From: Nageia nagi
Taxonomy: Eukaryota > Pinophyta
Assembly (NCBI GenBank): GCA_050084985.1
Contig: JBITNC010000001.1
Span: forward strand, 133,672,001 to 133,736,000
Reading direction: 5' to 3'
DNA length: 64,000 nt
A program made the translations under genes and the position numbers. Of this stretch, positions 59,707 to 64,000 are shown in pieces. Numbering within the stretch: the stretch's first letter is position 1; each line of letters begins with the position of its first letter. The notes beneath the pieces were generated by a model, which worked only from the letters and a program-made list of their open reading frames with translations, did not search any database and had not been told where the DNA came from.

Positions 59707-61519
59707 TGTTGATCAATATAGTGTAATCTCAAAGGGTTTGGTCTGGTTGTGTTCTCCATTGCTTGCAATGATAGGTTCCTTAAAAGAGCAGAAGGTGGTG
59801 GGTATGCACTCATGTTGGTTTTCTACTCAATCTCTAATTTATATGTTAGTTCCTATATATATTTAAGGTTTAAAGTAACTAGAAAGAAATGAAAGGATAA
59901 TGAGTTACAGGAAAGAGACAAGTAAATAAAAAGAGATTTAAAACAAGAAATATACAATCCAGGCATTGCAGCATAAAAAATAATCCATGACCAAGATCAA
60001 GAATAGCAAGCTATCTCATACTTGGGGTCTTGCAATCATAATACATAGCCATAATTTGAAGAAAACATTTCACACATAACATCCACAACAATAATAAATA
60101 ATCACTTTCTTGTAAGAGGTCAAAGCATTATCTATTTGTATTATCATATGTGAATATATCTTACAAATTTGAAAAAAATTGCTAGAATGTCTGATATTTT
60201 GGATCTCTAAAAGTTAGCTATTTATACATCCTTCCCCCCTTCTTGGGTGGTTGTGTTTCATTAATATTCATGATTGGTCACACTGAATGAAGTAATTAAA
60301 ATAGCACTATTTATAATAGATACTCAAACTATGCTAGATTACATAGTGAATAAGTACCAATAGCATGACTATATGAGAATTTGGAATTTTTAAATAGTCA
60401 TGTCCATAGAGCTATAATCCTTCTGACATGTCATTGAGTGCTCCTTATTTGACCTTATAGTTGATTAAAGATGGTATTACAGCTATTTGAATAATTATTT
60501 ATTTGCAAATTTATAGGTATGATTTGGTAGTATGCTCTATCGATTACTATCTACTTCTCTGCAACCATTATGATCTCTACTATAGATGTCAGTAATCAAA
60601 GTAATGTTGGTTGGTAAACATTATGTCAACTTGGTTTGAAAAGAAATTACCATTATTATGTGGAAATGAGTTGGTGTCAACACTTTAACAGGTCCTTAGG
60701 GGTCAAATACTTAAATAAAGTGGACCCGGGTGTTCCTTCTTATGCATTACTCTTACCTTTTCTTGATGGGTTCTATTTTCTTCATTTAGGGTCTATTGAT
60801 GATCTAACCCTTCTAGAACCTACTCATTTTAGTCAAAAACTATGACATCATCACTTAGAATTGGTGGGATCTATTTGATGTCTTCATAAATCTTCATCTA
60901 CCATTGCTTGTTCTATGACCCGTTGATTTCAATAAAAAAATTATGATGTCATCACTCAAAATCCATGGGCTCTATTTAATGTCTTCATAAATCTTCACTC
61001 ATCATTGCTTGTTCCAATACCTAATGATTTCAATCAAAAATTATGACATCACCACTTAGAATTGATGGGCTCTATTTGATAACTTCATGAATCTTCACCT
61101 ATTACTTTCGAGACTCATTGATTTCAATTAAAACTATGATGTCATTACTCAAAATCCACAAGTTCTGTTAGATGTATTGGATCTAAATTTTTACAACACT
61201 CAAAGATTTGTATTTACATAACTCCCAAATATTCTAAGGGATGTGAATATAACTCCTAAACACTTGTATTTACAATTCCTAGGCACTCTAAGAGAAAGAA
61301 AATAACTCCTAAACACTCTTATTTACAATTCTTGGGCACTCTAAGAGAAAGAAAATAACTTCTGAACACTTGTATTTACAATATTCTCAGGCACTCTAAG
61401 AGAAAGAAAATAACTCTCAAACACTCTTAAGAGAAAGAAATGAGAATATAAGGAATTGATAAGAATAAAAGAATAATTTTGTATTACCCTAATTCAAAGT
61501 GTAATTTTGAAAGAATACA
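59707..61519 (-). repeat. 3' LTR of element 5 (element 2 family)
   Basis: Reverse complement aligns with the element 2 LTRs, opening TGTATTCTTTC (61519 downward) and ending GATCAACA at 59707. It contains TGACATCA/TGATGTCA words at 60843, 60944, 61044 and 61137, spaced 93-101 bases, and a local minisatellite (61190-61440) that the element 2 LTRs lack. Confidence 0.85.
61190..61440. repeat. Minisatellite of about 57 bases in element 5 LTR
   Basis: Four imperfect units built on cactcttatttacaattc and ggcactctaagagaaagaaa. Absent from the two element 2 LTRs, so it arose in this copy or subfamily. Confidence 0.85.
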
Positions 61520-63997
61520 ATCTTTTGATGGCTCTTTAGGGTCTCTGCCTATTATAGAATGGAACCCTCTACTTGCTACTTCTAGTAGCTTGTTCAAAGG
61601 TAGACTTAGTAGAGGTTTTAACTACTGGAATCAACTCTATGGGGAGGAATGGTGGAGCTTTTTATTTAGATCTCTAAGATCTTTATAGTCAACCTATAAT
61701 AAGACAAGAAATGTTTTAATCTTCATTGTATCTACTTTAAACCCTGTTAGAACATTTTTTAGCCTTCTAGCATGCAAAAATATTATGATTATTTCATGAG
61801 ACATCTCATTTATTTATTGTAAATTTGAGATTTGCTTCTCAAAAAGAGACTATTCAAGAAATTGAGTGGTATTGGATACCCAACTGGTAGCATTACCTTG
61901 TACATTTTGTTCTTCCCATAATTTAGTAGCTTTCATCTCAATCAAAGAATCAAAGAATTTGTTAATGAATCCCAACTTTATTTTGAGCCTATGCTTATCA
62001 ATATCCATGTTGAACACCAAATTTTGGAGTTCACATATATCTCAGATCCTCCTTAGATACAATTATCTTAGTTTGGGAGTGATAATTACTATGTCCTTTT
62101 TTAGTCAAGACCCTTAAATAGGCCTACATTTTTTCTAAGGTTGTCCTATATGTGTCTAGAGCTAGTTGATGGAGAGTGGGTTGAGTGTGGAACTACTTGA
62201 TTACTTGTATCATTTGTTCTTTCAGTAGATGCAAGTGTGATAATGTTAGCATTTTGTATTCAATTTACTCTACCAAGGATTTTTTGAAATTCTTTATGAG
62301 CAATAACAACTTTGAATTATCATCAGATAAAACTTTATTTGTTGCAATGATAGTTTGTAGCTTGACCTCAACCTGCTTGACCCTTTGAGCATCAATTACT
62401 ACAACCTAAGTTTTGATATCTTGTATTATTTGATTTGCAGCATCTAGCTCAGCTTTTATTATTATTATGCTCTTATCAAATTTTGATTTTTACTTATCAA
62501 GATTTGCAATCAAGTCTCTCTTTTTATTTTACAACCCAGCTACTATTTTATCTTTAAGGGAGTAGTCTTTCTTATACTGATCTTTTTTTTATTCAATTTT
62601 TCTATCTTAGTCTCCATTGCTTGAATACTTTTGTTGGCTACCATTGAAGTATTTACTAGAAATCTTGATTGGTCAATTATTGGTGCACTTTGCATATTTA
62701 CATCAATTATAGTCATGGGAACAGTGTCTAGTTGCCCTTCTTTAAAAGGCATCTGTGTTATTTTAATATCTCTCATTTCTATCACCTTGCTCAAAATTCT
62801 TGATTATTACTCAGGGAGCATAGGAGGCTTATTAACAAAAGTTGGCCAATCAATGGGCTCTATTATTTGTGTAGAAAAATAGATTTTATCTCCTCTTATG
62901 AGGCTATAGGATCAAATAATGGGGAGGAGTAATTCCACCTGAAGTAGATGTCACAACCTGTTGGGTGGGCTATGATTATTGGGAGGTGTCAATTCTTGAA
63001 CTTTTATTTCTTCCTTTACCTCTTCCATGACCTTATCTTTGTCATCAGCTTTATCCATTGGGTTAGAGTCTTTCTTCTTTCTAGATTCATCATCATCTCT
63101 TAATCTTCCTCTAGGTGTAGCATTGGGATTCATCAGTTGAACTGGTAGCCCTACCTTTATAAGTTTGTTAAGATTTTGATGAACAAAGAGCCACCTAAGA
63201 TATGAAGAGTGTCTAAAGTTTGATTTTTCAATTTTGAATAGACACCTCTTTATTTCATTAGTAATGATATTTGAGAAATCATAGCAAACATGAGCCTCTA
63301 TAATATTGTAAGCCATACATGCCATGGCTTCATCTACTTCAATTTGAGTTTTCTTTCTTAGAATAACTCCTAATTCTTGCAACACTTTTCTATCCTTTTT
63401 TCTTTCAAATAGGGCTATCTAATAGCTTGGCCATAGTTGGGCTTTCCTGCTATCTTGATATCTTTCATTAATCCAGCTCACCATCTCATCTTGATTGACA
63501 TAGAAGTCATTCTTCTCCTTTTTTAAATCAATTTGCTTCTTCACATGAAAAGTCCATTCAACTAGAATAGTAAACATTTGGACAATAGAATCAAGAGAGT
63601 AATCTAGTACTGCTTCAAACTTTGGCTCTGATGCATCTCCCTCTTTTGGGTTCTTGAACATTTCTATTTAGTAACCCTTATATTTGTGTCTATGTCCTAA
63701 TGAATATAATAGCTCAAGGCAAGTAAATGACTCATAGAGAACATAATAAGCTAGGGTATAGTTAATCATGATATCCCTTTTTGAATGGATCAGTGAATTC
63801 CCTTTTTTGATGACCTCAGGTGTCATGTACTACAAAAGAATGCAACTAGGGTCAGATCTCTATGTGTCTAAGTGATTGATCACCTCCATCTTAGTTCATT
63901 TTACTCCTAGGGTATTCTTAAGATATTCTTCTTGCATAGTTAGAAGGTCATCAACTTGATCTATTGTAGCTATAGAGGATGATTGAAAAGTTACCAT
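61520..63997 (-). pseudogene. Element 5 extra ORF after pol (homologue of element 2 extra ORF)
   Basis: Begins at ATG 63997 (complement) and matches the element 2 extra ORF along its length: QEEYLKNTLGV, EGDASEPKFEAVLDYS, TFHVKKQIDLKKEKNDFY, KTQIEVDEAMACMAYNIIEA, VIEMRDIKITQMPFKEGQLD and a C-terminal segment near 61900-62000. It lacks about 1.3 kb equivalent to roughly 26800-28140 of element 2. The join lies after KLIKVGLPVQLM and before RGRLRDDDESRKKK. Coding frames are longer here than in element 2. Middle and C-terminal parts are coiled-coil-like. Function unknown. Confidence 0.68.
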
Positions 63998-64000
63998 GAT

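Larger units (their letters stand above)
59707..64000 (-). mobile_element. Element 5: minus-strand copy of the element 2 family (3' part)
   Basis: The 3' LTR and complete extra ORF of the element 2 family in reverse orientation. The pol and gag parts would lie to the right of the window. It adjoins the leader of element 4 at 59706/59707, so it probably inserted into element 4. gaagg at 59702-59706 is the expected target sequence to look for beyond the window. Confidence 0.75.

Noticed and set aside
1-64000. tRNA, rRNA or other structural RNA genes
   Set aside because: No cloverleaf with A and B boxes or rRNA-like stretch was noticed. The only tRNA-like words are retrotransposon primer binding sites.

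Overview
This 64 kb window is intergenic DNA from a large, AT-rich plant genome. I find no intact host gene. Almost everything recognisable is an LTR retrotransposon in some state of decay, nested inside one another. The organism is a land plant, judged from Ty3/gypsy chromovirus and Tat-type elements, a Ty1/copia element, a plant-type PPR pseudogene and a plant mobile domain. The size of the elements and the depth of nesting would suit a gymnosperm or another giant plant genome, but the species cannot be read from the sequence.

Layout. 1-8000 holds a decayed Ty3/gypsy chromovirus on the + strand (PBS 1984, gag-PR-RT-RH-INT-chromodomain, PPT and 3' LTR start at 6764). From about 8020 lies a PPR pseudogene on the - strand. 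It is split by a complete Ty1/copia element (8444-16950, LTRs about 0.5 kb, target duplication agaac) and resumes at 16951-17206. A Tat-like Ty3/gypsy element ('element 2', 17207-51064) follows. It has about 1.9 kb LTRs, an RNase H domain upstream of the RT as well as the usual one downstream, and a roughly 3.9 kb extra ORF after integrase. Its 3' LTR is split at 30716/50187 by the youngest insertion, a 19.5 kb Tat/Ogre-like element ('element 3', 30717-50181, 2.42 kb LTRs, duplication ctaac). Element 3 has one long gag-pol frame with a G-patch-like segment and two RNase H domains, a 400-codon extra ORF with an internal duplication, and an antisense ORF before the 3' LTR.

To the right, 51963-52658 repeats positions 1-719. 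It is interrupted by a minus-strand element ('element 4', 52657 to about 59706) that has a 3' LTR, an antisense plant-mobile-domain-like ORF and a gag, but no visible pol. That element is in turn abutted by the 3' LTR (59707-61519) and extra ORF (61520-63997) of a second, minus-strand copy of element 2 ('element 5'), which runs off the window.

The most interesting material is non-canonical retrotransposon content: two unrelated extra ORFs downstream of pol (one present in two copies, one internally duplicated), two antisense ORFs, an unusual RNase H position, structured leader repeats, and arrays of one 8-base motif in the LTRs of both Tat families that look like CpG-decayed bZIP sites. Stops in the young element are all explicable as C-to-T or G-to-A changes, which fits decay under DNA methylation.
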